The notes beneath the pieces are model-generated. The model ran no database searches. It was not told where the DNA came from and worked only from the letters and a program-made list of their open reading frames with translations. Shown piece after piece: positions 38,421-51,936 of a stretch of DNA of 64,000 nt. The translations under genes were made by a program, and so were the position numbers. Source of the stretch: Ephydatia muelleri (Eukaryota > Porifera > Demospongiae > Spongillida > Spongillidae); contig JABACO010000002.1 in assembly GCA_013339895.1 (NCBI GenBank), positions 1,788,589 through 1,852,588 on the forward strand, in the 5' to 3' direction. Every line of letters starts with the position of its first letter. Position 1 is the stretch's first letter.

Positions 38421-38981
38421 AAATGGCCCATACATAGGCGGTCATCTTGCCTTTTTAATTCAATTTGAATTTTTACCAACTCTGTGATGTACTATAAGCA
38501 GGTCTGATTATGATATATGTACTTCAAAAAATTATTCCATTAACCATTCTTTAACTAAAATCAAGACAAAACCATATCCGTTCCATATTTTAATATGCAA
38601 CCTGATGTGAATAGTTGGGAACATTACTTAATTTGAGAAAGTGAGTTCAATACGTACCAGTCAGGAATGAATCTAAACCATTGGGTATATTGATAGCAAT
38701 ATAGCTTCGTGCGTGATTGAACAACATAGGGCATGTTGCAATGCTTTAATTCCTGTTTCCTTTCAGGTTTACTCAGTTTCCGGCAAACCTACTTTTATCT
38801 TTTTCTTTGCCTGACCTCCCCGAACCTCCGAAGTCGAACGTTGCATGGAGTATTTCATTCCGACGGGAAACCGCATCACTGATGTATGTACGCACAATTC
38901 AGTAATAATAAATAATTGCAAGTTCAACTTCATTTTTAAGCAAATGGCATGCCCCAATCGAATCGGCAGGTCAGCTACATC

Positions 38982-40048
38982 ATGCGCGTTTCTGATTCTG
39001 TGGTATATCTCAGTCCACTCTACTTCCTGTCATAAGTGGTGTGCCTCAAGGCTCTGTTCTAAGTCCTCTACTCTTTCTAATATACATCAATGACCTTCCT
39101 GACTGTCTCACTCCACCTGTAAAGGTGAAAATCTTTGCTGATGATACTAAACTAGCTATACTCTGCTTGTTACAGTACAGAAGATCCTGCGTTCTCAAAC
39201 TCTCTATCTGAATTTTGTAACTGGTCTTCCAAGTGGCAGCTAAACATTTGCTTTTCAAAAATGTAATGTCATCTCGTTTGGAAATCTAGCAGTCCCATCT
39301 ATCAAGTATTCTTTATCAAGCGTAGTCTTAGAAGAAGTATCTTCTATTCGTGATCTTGGTGTCTTTCTTTCATCTGATTTAAAGTTTCACATTCACTGCT
39401 CGGCTATTGCTGCTAAAGCACATCATCGATGTGCTCTTCTTTTGAAGGGTTTTCACTCAAATGATGTTTCAATACTTTTACAGCTGTTCACTACCTATGT
39501 TAGGCCACTTCTTGAGTCAAACACTCAGGTGTGGAATCCATGGCTTCATCAAGACATTCATTCCATTGAAAAGGTCCAACGCTTCTTTACTAGAGCTGTT
39601 TGCAGAAGAGCTAAGCTTTCATATATGGATTATGGCACTCGGCTAAGAAATTTAAATCTTCAATCTCTTGAATATCGCAGGGTATTCTTTGACCTATAGT
39701 GATGTGTTACAAGATAGTGTTTCACCTTGTTGATGTCGATGTATCTGACTTCTTTGTTATCAACTCTCATGTTCATTTTACCAGAGGAAACCACTTTAAG
39801 CTCAAGTCCAGATCATTACCACATCATAATTTTCGTCTAAACTTTTTTTCAGAACGTGTCATACCAATTTGGAACTCTTAGCCCAACTCAGTGGTGTCTG
39901 CATCCTCCGTCTGTGCATTTAAAGCTCATCTGAGTCATGTTGACCTTACCCCCTTTTGTAAACTATTCCCTTATAAATAGTTTAGGCAGTTTATAAGTGC
40001 ATTTCCTAATGCCATTACTTGCCTTTTTGGTGTAAATTTACCAAATAA

Positions 40049-40087
<39 letters not shown>

Positions 40088-40130
40088 GCTTCAATTAAGA
40101 TAGATGCGCGTTTCTGATTCTGTGGTATAT
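38982..40130 (+). mobile_element. 5'-truncated LINE with 27-bp target duplications
   Basis: The insert is 39009-40103. Identical 27-bp sequences flank it at 38982-39008 and 40104-40130. Inside, frames with several stops carry an RT C-terminal region: LGVFLSSDLKFHIHC, FTTYVRPLLESNTQVWNPW and a HIS-block-like IEKVQRFFTRAVCRR (about 39350-39620), then a region up to about 39880 ending VIPIWNSL. An (ATT)n tail lies at 40050-40086. The pattern is that of the 3' end of a jockey/CR1-type LINE, copied by target-primed reverse transcription and truncated at the 5' end. It lies about 190 bp upstream of the alpha-B start codon. Confidence 0.85.
40050..40086. repeat. (ATT)n tail of LINE
   Basis: About 12 ATT units end the LINE insert, as in families whose 3' ends carry a simple repeat in place of poly-A. 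Confidence 0.9.
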
Positions 40131-40319
40131 GTCACACTCCATCCGAAAGGGTTGTCAGTAACAAGATACATGTAGCACTTAGCCTAAGTTTTGAAGCTTC
40201 ATAAATAATTGTCGTTACCCGGCCGTGATTTTAGTTTAGTGAATTTTTCATGAGCCCATCACGATCCGATTTTTGTTGCTGAGAAGGAATTGCACTGCAC
40301 AGACGAGCGAGAGGTTGCC

Positions 40320-40501
40320 ATGGCAAAGGCTTCGATCTACAGTAGTGCGATATACCTGGTACTGACGACGGTTTGCACGTCCGTGACCTCGCCTCAGACC
40401 ATCGATACCAAGCAGCCCATCATTCGGACGTCTCCAGACCGCACAAACACCGACTACTTTGGATACAGCTTGGCTCTACACCAAACGCCTACGAGTACAG
40501 T
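40320..40501 (+). other. Alpha-B exon 1: signal peptide and first propeller strand
   Basis: The upstream in-frame TTG at 40290 is ignored in favour of the ATG at 40320, which gives a hydrophobic leader (SSAIYLVLTTVCTSV) followed by the mature start near TIDTKQPIIRTSP. Alpha-A exon 1 (13844-13666) starts at the same position in the alignment. The exon ends in phase 2 at a GTAAGC donor. Confidence 0.85.
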
Positions 40502-43500
40502 GTAAGCTTGTTCTCTGTAGTGTAACCCCCGCTGTTCTGTCTGCATGGCCCGTGCCGTACGCGAAGGTCGGACCACACCAAACTACGTATGCAACTGCAC
40601 GGTACATGCCGCGTGGAACAATTTCAGTTTCTTATACAGAGTAGGCAGTATCTCTTTGTGATATTTGGTTGTCAAATCCCTATTTAATAAATAGACGTGT
40701 AGCTATATGGCCTTCGCAGCGTTTATGTGTGATGTGTTTGCTTTTGTCCTGTATCGCCGCCCACCGCATTGTGCGATGACCATTTTAAGGCTCGGCGAAC
40801 CCTTGTAATAATTGAGAGTCGTTGGACGGACAATCATATAAACATTGCGCATGCACTCACTCACTCATTCACTCATTCATAGAGGTCAAGTGCACACTTA
40901 CTATGTTCTCTTAATATAATCATATTCGTGACGCGCTCTCACTATATACCTTACAGGGTCACTTCACATGCAAATAAATGTGTACTCGACGTACTGCCCG
41001 CTAAAGGGTATATACATGTGTCTGCGATCCCTAGGCAACTATGCTCAATGCTGCCGCGTGACTGATGTCTCTTTATATTCCAACGTCTATACCTATCTTG
41101 AATTTTGCCACCACTGTCAGTGAATTGCTATAACATGTATATCACTCTCCACAGTATCATTATTGGTGCTCCAAACGGAACGGCTCCTGGATTGGCAGCG
41201 ATCAATACTGGGCTGGTATATGTGTGTACGCTAACTCCCGGCACGTGCACTGGTCTGCCTGCATTCACGAGGTCAAACTTGTCAACTGACAAGTTACTGT
41301 ATGACACGAGCGGTGAGAATTAAGATATACATATGGAAGTCTATACAAGTGTATAGAAGTTCACTGATAGTGCATCTCCCTCTCCCTCTCCCTCTCCCTC
41401 CCCCCCTTCCCCCTCGCCTCCCATGCACCCCCCATTCCACATCAAAATCAACATGTGTAATGTGTTTCCACAGCCTGAAATAACTGATAGGAATAATCCT
41501 CTCCAATATCTACTAACAGGAAACAGTGGTGAACAGAAAGCGGGGCAGTTTTTAGGAGGAACAATTGTCAGCAAGAGAGGTCTAGTTGTGGTAAGTACGT
41601 CACTTCAAGTGATGGAGCATATATGCAACGTGCTTACATGTGCTTACCTGTCTTGCCACAAAACATGTAATGAATTTGAGAGATGCATATTGCTATACTG
41701 AGTGCTGTCTGACACACGCGTCATAACTTCACAATGGTGTGGCGTAATAAAGAGAAGGAAATAACTATAAACCCAATAGAGGAAACAGCAGGAATGATTA
41801 TTAGCTACATAGCTGGCCATGATAAATTCATTTAGATTATTCCTGCAACCCAAATGAGCTAGGTTTTACACTGCAATCACATGCATGCACAAGAAGCAGC
41901 AAAGTATCCATAATGCAAACCAAACACATGCACCTGCCTCTTACTAGGCCTCCCCGCTGACATGAATAACTGAACTCATAATAATAGCTTTATATTGGAA
42001 TTGACACATTAGTGTTATTTGATGGTAGGCTAAAAATATTGGTGTAAAGATATTTAGATTATGATAAACTGCTAAGTAATAAATCAATATATGTACCCTT
42101 TGTAATCGCCAATATTGAAGCTAGCTAGCTATAAAAATAGAAACAACTACTTTTTAATTACCATATAATCTCATAATGTAGTGAGTTTCATGTTACAACT
42201 TAATTTCAATAATACGTTATTAAAGTTAAGCGACGTTTTGTTTAATTATAACTAATTTTGTTCTTAACTGGTCATTTCAAGATAAGAGAAATATATAGCA
42301 ATCACTAATCTCAAATATTTTAATACTGCGTTATTAAACTGCAAAATATCTTGATTGAGCCTGTTATCAAGCTTGATTGTTGATTTAATAACAAAACTTT
42401 AATAATTGAAATCACTATTTTATGGTGGAGTTCATTGTCTACTGGAAAATTATCATCATGATACAAGATGCTGCATGATTATTAGTTATATCATATGATA
42501 TTTTTGCTTAGTTCATTAACATCACAAAGCACTTTTAAGAATGTGTTAGCACTAGTATAATTCAGAGCAGTGTATAACCTTCAATAGGTTAATAGCTGTT
42601 ATCGATACGAAATTATAACAATTACAGCCTGTTTGGTTCATTTGTGGACAACAGTGTAGTTGCACTATACTTACTGCACTTCAAAAATGATGCAGTGACG
42701 AGCGAGGCAGTATTGCACAAGCCTTCATTAATACAATCATTATTAATTCCCACTTTTAAACATTTGTTTTATGCCACATGTATTTTCATTGTAGGTACCT
42801 TACAGACATAGCTACAGAAAGAGATTGAAGTGTACTCTGCGTTGCTCTGTGTGTGTATGCTGTACTTAAATTAGAAGTATAACATTTTCACTTTCTGTGT
42901 GCTTACACATGTATTTAATTGCTACAGGTTTGTGAACACTGCCCAAATAACGGATTGAAGTGTATCTGTGTAAAGTAGAAATCAATTATCCCATCCCTTG
43001 CTATGACAGGTCTGTGGACATAGGTACTTCAAACCACAGTACACCCCCACTGGAAGGTGCTTTGTATCTAACAGCAGCCTGATGGGATTCAAGCAATACG
43101 TGCCATGTTCCTCAAGTAAGTCATAACCCAAGTATGTCTATCTGTTGTCCTCAGCAAAGAGTGTATAAGACAATCTGACCTCATAATGCATAACAATACC
43201 TCAAGCTCATGGAAACAAAATACATAAGCACGTTGGGCCTACAGATTCGGTATCCAGCATTTTGTTGAATCAAAAGATAGCTATACATATCATTGGACTT
43301 TTGGGTTGTGCATCTGTGCCTGCACTTAGTGCAATGTCTGGACTTGTTGCATTCCTTTAGTAACCAAGTGATGTGTAAGGCAAGTACGAAATAGATTTTA
43401 TCTCTGAATTTTTGCAGTTAAGAATGATGTATCAACAGTTATACGTACTCATTTGACCCTAAAGGTGACTGGTGTCAGACTGGTGCTGGTGCATCCATTG

Positions 43501-46500
43501 GTGTAAGTTGTGTGCATAATGTCTGTGGTAATAGAGTTGCTGTGATTACACTACCAACCATCTTGTGCTACAAATAGAATGCATCAGGAGTAGCATTTCC
43601 ACTCCTAGGATCTCCAGGAGCCAATAGTTGGAGTGGTATGTGGTGTATCAGTATGTATGGGTGCATGTCATGTGTGTGCATGTGTGTGTGTGTGTGTGTG
43701 TCCATCTGTATGTGCTATGTAAAGGGAAAGAAAAGAGAGCAAATGAGTTCTTCATCTGTCCTCTCAAAAAATGCCAATTACAATTCCTTTTGGGGGTTAA
43801 ACTTAGTCATACATGAGTAGGTACAATATAAGCAAAAAAAATGAAATTAAATAAGTTTCAATACACTGTTCACTCCACAATGCTCTGAGACAAAGGTGGG
43901 GGAGACTAAGATATGTCCCTCTGATCTCGTGAACACATACCTTTCAGGGATCAATCCCACTGCTGCCCCATAAGGGAAGGGCTGAACTAGCCTCAAGCTT
44001 GTGTTCATGCTAGTTTGGATCGCTCAACATTCAATCACATACTCCCCATTTTGATGAACACGTAGTACACCAGCCCTCTAATAACATCCTATCCACATGA
44101 CTAACACGTGCCTGACCCAGTGGCACCTCACAGGTGCCAAATAAGGCAAATAAGAGTCATTTTAATCTGCATGAGGTAATGATCTCAATCAGTACTGAAT
44201 CAGCAATACTGACTGTAGTGAGAGTGGTCAACCCTATTTAAGGCATGGTGGAGGAGTAGAATGTGGTGTGGCTGTGTGGTCTATGAGAAACACTGCATTC
44301 ATGGGCATAAGTGCTGCATGGGAAGGAATGTGGATGAATATCATGCAGTGTTTAGTATTGTGTACCTTAGTTGCGTTTGGTGTGGGGTATATATGTGTGT
44401 ATGTGTGTGGATGAGGTGTCTGTGTATTTGTGTGTTATGTATGTGGGTTTATGTGTGTGTGGTGGTGTGTGTATGGTTGTGTATGTGTGCTCTGTGTATG
44501 TGTATGGTTTGTGTGTGTGGTGTGTGTGAGTGGTGTGTGTATGTGTGCTGTGTGTGTATGGTGCATGTGTGTGTGTGGTGTGTGTATGTGTGTGTGTGGT
44601 ATGGGAGGACATGAACAGGTCTTATCGCTTACTTCATTGTAATAACAAGTGTGGTAATCCTTATGTCTTGTCCACCATTTTAGGCACCGTATCCAGGGTA
44701 ACAGTGTCATCTGCCACATTAGCAACCACATACAGTCCGACAAGAACATATTATAATGGTTACCAAGGATACGCTGTGGCCAGTGGCCATATCCTTCAGA
44801 AGACTACTGAAGGTATAGCATTGTGCAGAAGGTGTATGACCGCAAGCAACCCATGGACTTGTAAAACTATGCCACTGCATGTACACATGGGAAGAGTAGG
44901 TGGTCATGGTATGGCGGGATGTGTGCTGGTCATGTGATGGATGTGTTCATGTGCTAAGCTTCAGTGGTCACATGAGCATCATGTGACCAGTGCAATTAAT
45001 TTTTCTCTCTCTACCTAGATTTCCTGGTCTCTGTCCCGAGGTTCAACAACATGGGTGTGGTAAGTTTAAAGGTTGTACTTTCCAATTCCGACTGCCACAT
45101 ATTCTCTGTCAGGTCAACTTAGTGATGAACTCTGCCACTGGGACTGTTGTCTCGCAGCCACTTCAGGGAACACAGGTGAGAGATAATGAGAGAGGAGAAG
45201 GGAAGATGTTAGCAATGTTAATAGCCTCTCCTTAATAAACTCACCCATAACTTCAATTTTCATGTACAGAGAAGAAACAATATGTTGCATGCAGCTAAAA
45301 CAGTGCTTAATTTAGCTGCAGATTTCTATGTGCTGAGTGTTGTCTCCTGGGAAAAGCAGTGTATATCCATTGTTTGAGAGCTTTGTCCCCTCTTTTCAGT
45401 TGTCTGAGTACTATGGGTTCTCCATCATCACAGCAGACCTTACTGGTGATGGGTAGGTTTGTTTCCATGGTTTCAAACATGCAGTCACCATTGTGGTCAT
45501 GCAGATATGACGAAGTTCTGGTGGGAGCACCTTACTACTCTCCTGTTCGGAACCCTGAAGCTGGAAGAGTCTATGTGTATAGGAACAATGCAGTGAGTTC
45601 AGATGATAATGGTTGCACAGTGTACTGTGTATTAAAAATGAAATAAAGAATAAAAACAATGGATGCATGTCAATGTATTAGTTTCCTTCATTAGACATGT
45701 GTACAAATAATCCTTTTGAGCACATGGTGGGGTGTGGTTTAGATAGCTTGTTGGCTGTTCATTCTGCACGGAGAATGTATAACATCACCTGTGCATCAGA
45801 ATGTGCTCTTATAGGGAAGCCTTCAGTTTGTCAAGCAACTCTTTGGGAACGCTGAGAACTATGGAAGGTTTGGGCACGCCATGACCAACCTTGGAGACAT
45901 CAATGGAGATGGACTGGATGGTTAGCTGTGGTGATCAGTTAGTGCATGGCCTATGAAGATGTGTTATGCTTGTGCCTAGATCAAGGTTAATAGCTTGCAT
46001 TGCCTCATGTTTCTCCAACTTCAGATGTAGCCATAAGTGCGCCTTTTGCCAGTGGAGGAGGAAAGGTGTTCATCTATAATGGAGTTGTCACCACGACCAT
46101 TAGCTCCACCCATTCCCAGGTGAACTATTTGTGGCTCTATTATAGCCCCTTCCATCCCTCCCTTCCCATTCCTTCAGCACTTTCTTTCATCCTTAATGTA
46201 TTGCATTCAATAAAACTACACAATAACCTTTAAATGTGAAGAAATGTGCTCTAACTAGAATGCGCAATCCACCATGCTTGTATACTCTTTGTTGTGAGTG
46301 TAGCTATTACCAGTTGTTATATTTACTGATGTCTTTGTCAGGTTATTCAAGGAAATGCTCTGGGAACGACAATAAATCTTGTCAATCTTACCAGTTTTGG
46401 AACTTCTCTGTCCAGTGGTGTGGACATAGATGGAAACACTTATAATGGTACATGAGAGGGTGTGGCCACAGTCGTGCATACCTAACAGTTGTCCGTTCAT

Positions 46501-49500
46501 CAAATCCCCTGGCTTTGTGCCCTATTTCGCCTACGATTCTACTTAACCCAACAGATCTGGCTGTTGGAGCTTTTAACAGTGGACAAGTGTTTGTTTTAAG
46601 GTGAGCTGTCTCCATGTTAACCGTTGAGCTTTCACTCCCACAATGACGTTAAAACACCTCAGGACACGCCCCACTGCAAAGGTTGCGGTGTCACTAACTG
46701 CAAATCCTACTCTTGTTCAGCTGACCAATGGACTCTACCCGTCTTGTGCTCTGAATAGGACAACTTATGCATGGTAAGTTGCTGACTTTGTGGTTGGAAT
46801 GTGTACATGCATGTGTGGAATATGTGGTTGCTATTATTGCGTGCATTTTTCTCCAGTTTCAACATCAGTGCCTGCCTGAGCTATACTGGAAGTGGAATCA
46901 ATAACAAATTAAGTATGTGTTCCATTAAGAGCACAACTCCTGAGAGAGATTTATCTTTTATTTTGTAGATTGTTTCTCAAGCTGAATACTTATGAAGCCT
47001 ATTACTTAATTAATTTGTAATATAGCTATGCTAACCATTTTGTTGGTTTGATTGCTTAATGTGTGTGTGTGTGTTTGTGTGTGGGTTTGTGCTTCATAAT
47101 GTAATGTGTTCCATTACTGCTGTTGTGCAATAGAAATTAATAAATTCAGCATTTATTTTTCTATAATCAAAATACAGAATCGTAAGAAAATTCAAAAATT
47201 CAGAGGTAATATATTTCCTCATTGGAATAAAAGAGCATTTTTAGTTACAAACGCAGTTCAGATATAATGCAGCTTTCAAGTACTTATGTCAATTGTCTCA
47301 GATGTAGCATACAATAAATAGCATATCAATAAAATAATTATAATATGATCAAAATGTGCCCGATGTATACAGTACATTTCTTGGGCCGCATACCTAATTT
47401 GAAAGTTAGCTTAATGTTGCAATTAAGAACAATTTTGATACGGATGTACTGCTCATCAGATCTGACAGTGACCATCATTGGAGACGCATCAAACCAAGCC
47501 CTGGGCCTGGAGTCAAGAGTATTCATTGGAACCAACTCTAGTATCTCAACCTTTGTAACCACGGTTGGCACTACTAAAAATATCCAGTCATGTCTATCAT
47601 TACCAGTCTACATCAAGGTGAGTGGAGACATGACCATGTATGGTAGAAGTCGAAGATTCATGCTATCAATATATATCAGTTAGTAGTAATCTTGGTCGCA
47701 TGTTACCGAATGTGAGGTTAATAAACAGTTCTAGTGATATTTGTATGTTGCCAAGTTACATCTAAATCTTCTCTCTCCAGAATGGGATCCTAGACAAACT
47801 GAATGGATTTACTATGCAAATGAATGTATCAGTACAGGACTTTTCACCACCATCTCAGAATGGGAATGGGACTCTCACCAATCTGACTGGCTACCCTGTA
47901 CTCTCTGTTCAGGGCACCAGCTCTGTGCAGGTAATGTACTCCATCAGGGCTGCAACATTATTCAAATTATTCAAATTGCTTGTGCATTTGCCAACAGTGT
48001 GTATTAAGTCTAGGTGGTATTTAATCAGAGCGATAAAAGCTTTGTGTAAGCCCATTACATGATACACTGACATGTGAATGGTTAAGCATTCTAACGGCTA
48101 GGGATAAATAAAAAAAGTTCCAGTTGCATTTTATCACATGTAGGTGACAAGCATCGACAGAGGGAACTGTAGTTCTGGCACCTGTATTCCTATTCCCAAT
48201 CTGGCCATCCAATTTTTGAACATCTCATATGAGTAAGCTGAATGTTGCATATTACTGCATTGGGCTATGCACGATTGCTCCCTCAAAGGGTTTCCAATGG
48301 TACTGGACAGTCACTGGTGGCCCAGCAAACCACAAACCTGAACCTTTGGTTTAACATATCCAATAGTGGACAAAACGCATTTGCAGCTGTTCTCACATTC
48401 CTAGTTCCCAAATCTCAACTCTACTTCATTCGCTGTGACCCAAATCTGGTCAGTGAGGGTACAGGGAGTATCACTAGTGCAAGATATCATGTACCCATGC
48501 ACCATCTAGGCATATCTGTCAACAATCCAGGACTACTCCCCTGCACTGTTCCTCTGCACCTGTCAGGTTGCCAATCCTCTGCAAGGTGGCAATTATGTAA
48601 GTGTGGCCAGCCAGCAGCGTTCCCATCACCAATTTTAAGACATCTAGTTTTGTATGACAGAGTGTATTAGCTGTTCGAATGGAGCCAACTGCCAATATCG
48701 ATGGTACACAAGGAGTCATTCCACTCATGTTCAATGTCTCCAGGTTAGTTACATGTACTTAGGGTATTCATTTGGGGTGCTCATTATTTGGAATGTTTAT
48801 GCAGTCTAAATCCTGAGAACCAGACAACTGTGCAAGACAACTCTGTGTCAGTGCAAATGAACATTACAGCTGCCAGTGGACTGTCTGTTGATCCGATTGG
48901 GTACAGCTGTTGCTAGACCATTGATTTTAGCTTGCATGAAGATTAATGATTTTCTTTCTTAAGAATTGCAAGACCAGAACAGATCATCCTGAGTACACTG
49001 AACACCACATCAGTGTCATCATTGGGACCTTCCATTTTGACCACCTTCACTGTATGCTACAGGACATGAGTTGATACTTATTTAAAATGTACAGGTTATT
49101 AAATGTTCCTGTTTCTTGTGTCTTTAGGTGAGAAATGCTGGGCCTTCAACAATACCATTAGTTCAGCTGAACATATATTGGCCTCTTAACAGCTCTGAGA
49201 CTGGAAGCTATTACTACCTTGTTCCTACCTCTTTGCAAGTAAGGAAATGTGTGTATACAGTAATGGTATTCATTGATAATGGCAGTGTTTTGTATTTCCA
49301 ATCGTGCCCTGTGTATTGAATCACATGCATCTAATTAATTTGCCATCTAGTAAAAGTATGGCATCTGTGTGGACATCTCCCGATCCTGCATCCAGGTGTA
49401 ATGAGATGCAAATTCCTTTTCTGTAGGCATTGACAACATCTTTCTTCACTCAATGTGACACAACATATCTGAATCTTTTCGCATCAACAAGCGTCAACAC

Positions 49501-50665
49501 CACTCAAGCATCTCTTGCATCAGGTGGTGGGAATAAACGAAGGGCAGTAAGCCAGTCAACCACATCCACAGTACAGGATACCATCGTAAGATGCAATTCT
49601 GCATATTGCAAAGAAAATGTGTTTGTATTTACGTATGTACCACTGAGAGTGTCAGAGATGAGACAATCCAAACAATGCATGTATAAATATTGGTTTACAT
49701 CTCCTTCAGGACTGTCAGCTGACCCCTTCTTCATGTGTACGAATGCAGTGCAATATTTCCCAGCTCACCCAAAGTCAGGTGCAGATAGCCATCAATGCTT
49801 CATTGGATCTACGCTATTTTATAGTAAGATGTCTATAACATCTTATAGGTCTATAGTATATATGTCTATAGTACGGGTCTGTAGTATACGTCTTGCAGTT
49901 AGCACCGAATCTAATGTGTTGCATCATAGATTCTCTCAAGTATCTATGGTTGCCTATAACGCTGCATGGCTAAGTAGTGTTAATCATATTGGAGGAGTTG
50001 ATGGTAACGGGTATATTTTATATTTGGGAGACTTACGCGTGTCCCAATTGCATGCAGTTTACAGGGTTCGTTTAATTAATAGCAGCCCGAGGAATGAATT
50101 TGCTCGCGTTGAAGCGTTATTGTAACGTGCTATGGTCGAATTGTTTCTGTTTCATTTTATTCCTGTCCATCTCTGTCCTCTTCTACCTACCATGCAGAAC
50201 AAAAACTTGCAGTTCACTTTCATTCCTTACGCCAGCGTTTCTATTGGAGGTGATGGAGCTAATTACATCATTCTTACTTCCTCCATGAGAAGCGCAACAG
50301 TGAGGCAATATGATGTCATTTATAATAATTATTCACCCAACTTCTTACGTCCGTGCATGTATAAGGCCAACATCACGGTGAAGGTAGCTGGTTCTGTAGC
50401 TCAGTCTGAGGCGGCGTCACCACCCTGGCTTGACGGACTTATCGCAGGTTTCTGCATCCTGCTGGTCATTGTTATTGCATCGCTTATAGTGATGGTACGT
50501 TCCTAGCTAGTACGCCGCGGTTAGTGGCTGGACTCTAATCCATGCATAATGCCCCACTACACGCAGATACCCATCAGGTACTTCAGAAAGTGGAGGAGCA
50601 TGAAAGCGAAACTAGTGCACGAACCAACAGCACATACTACCATTACGTCGTCTGAATTGTACTAA
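40320..50665 (+). CDS. Integrin alpha subunit (alpha-B), 31 exons, intact
   Basis: Encodes a 1024-residue integrin alpha chain. Exons: 40320-40501, 41155-41312, 41520-41590, 43010-43115, 43465-43502, 43578-43635, 44684-44812, 45019-45059, 45113-45175, 45400-45452, 45505-45592, 45815-45920, 46025-46119, 46342-46447, 46555-46600, 46663-46773, 46857-46912, 47460-47617, 47781-47930, 48144-48232, 48289-48448, 48567-48596, 48661-48743, 48805-48900, 48964-49051, 49128-49238, 49427-49585, 49710-49823, 50198-50299, 50366-50494, 50567-50665. All junction phases agree. The ATG at 40320 opens a signal peptide, then FG-GAP blades (FGYSLALH, VIIIGAPN) and cation loops DLTGDGYDE, DINGDGLDD and DIDGNTYND. 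There is no alpha-I insert. Thigh and calf domains follow. A KRR site (residues about 860) may be a cleavage site. TM: LIAGFCILLVIVIASLIVM. The tail IPIRYFRKWRSMK has a YFRK in the GFFKR position. Confidence 0.93.
44390..44603. repeat. GT-rich minisatellite in alpha-B intron 6
   Basis: Irregular (TG)n with GTGTATG variants fills much of the intron before exon 7 of alpha-B. Cys/Val and His/Thr open frames over it on both strands are artefacts. Confidence 0.9.
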
Positions 50666-50901
50666 GCCATTCAATGGACAGTGCATGTCTGTGACGTATA
50701 TGATAATAATTGTTTTATTTTGTAGCGCCCTGGTGCTAGTCTTGTTTCCGGCCTGATGTAATGCCTGATGTAATGCTGGCGTATATTGGGTCTGGGACGA
50801 GGCTATGCGCTGCTGGCTGGGGACTATATATGCCCAGGCGTTCTACGACATGTGATATGCATGCTGCAGTGTGTGTTGTATAAGAGCGATGGATGAAAAT
50901 A

Positions 50902-51699
50902 TGGGTCAGTTTCCGAGAAAATGAAAAGTGGCTATATATATCAAAAGTTATAAAAATGCTTCACGTTTGAATCGCTACAACTCCGTAAAGGTTTAAGCTA
51001 TCGACTTCCTATTTCGAACACTTCTTGCCACACCATTTCTCTCTACGAGAATTGATTTTGGTGTCTTATCCTTGCTCCTTGCCGACGTTACAAGGCACAG
51101 TACCCCGAGGGGTTCAAAATCCAGGTAGCTCACTGCAGGAATGTCCAAATCACTTCAAAATCGATATGCACGTAAAGGAGTCCTGTCACTGTTTATTTCT
51201 GCAGATCGTTGATTTTTACCTTATCCATTATGGAGATACAGCAATGCAAATAAAGTCCACGTTTCCCGCTCGAATCGCGCCTTTCTCAGGAGAATGGAAG
51301 CGGTTCAAGGACTGAGAAAGGCACGATTCGAGCGGGAAACGTGGACTTACTTTGCATTGCTGTATCTCCATAACGGAAGAGGTAAAAATCAACGATCTGC
51401 AGAAATCAATAGTGACAGGACTCCTTTACGTGCATATCGATTTTGAAGTGATTTGGACATTCCTGCAGGGAGCTACCTGGATTTTGAACCCCTCGGGGTA
51501 CTGTGCCTTGTAACGTCGGCAAGGAGCAAGGGTAAGAAACCAAAATATATTTTCGTAGAGAGAAGTGGTGTGGCACGAAGTGTTCGAAATAGGAAGTCGA
51601 TTACTTAAACCGTTATGGAGTTTTAGCAATTCAAACGTGAAGCATTTTTATAACTTTTTACATATATAGCCACTTTTCATTTTCTCGGAAACTGACCCA
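50902..51699. mobile_element. Long palindromic MITE (about 800 bp) at a TA site
   Basis: The two halves are inverted copies that meet near 51305. Outer ends are TGGGTCAGTTTCCGAG and its complement, each flanked by TA (50900-50901 and 51700-51701). Arms are about 390 bp with few mismatches. A TA target duplication fits Tc1/mariner-type transposition. No transposase is present. It lies 237 bp past the alpha-B stop codon, so it may lie in or near the 3' end of that transcript. Confidence 0.85.
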
Positions 51700-51936
51700 T
51701 ATAGTTATATAGCGTGCTTTCGTTGTATCAAAGCTGTCGTTCTGTTACTCGTGGACTCGGAACTATATGTGTAGTTTCAATGCAGCCATTGATAAAGCAC
51801 GCGCTATTAGTTTATTTATACAATGCAGGCAAAAGGTTTTGAGAAAAAAATCTTTTTGCTCATAGCAGTTGTTAATTTATAAAATAACGTTTGCAACGCG
51901 GACAACGCTATTCCGCACGCCTTGCCCTACCGCAAA

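Noticed and set aside
44261-44749. Cys/Val-rich and His/Thr-rich frames
   Set aside because: They are products of the GT-rich minisatellite in alpha-B intron 6.
49430-50125. Long open frame through alpha-B exons 27-28 and introns
   Set aside because: It reads through the exon 27 donor and two introns and puts exon 28 in the wrong frame. The spliced frame gives the calf-2 cysteine pattern.
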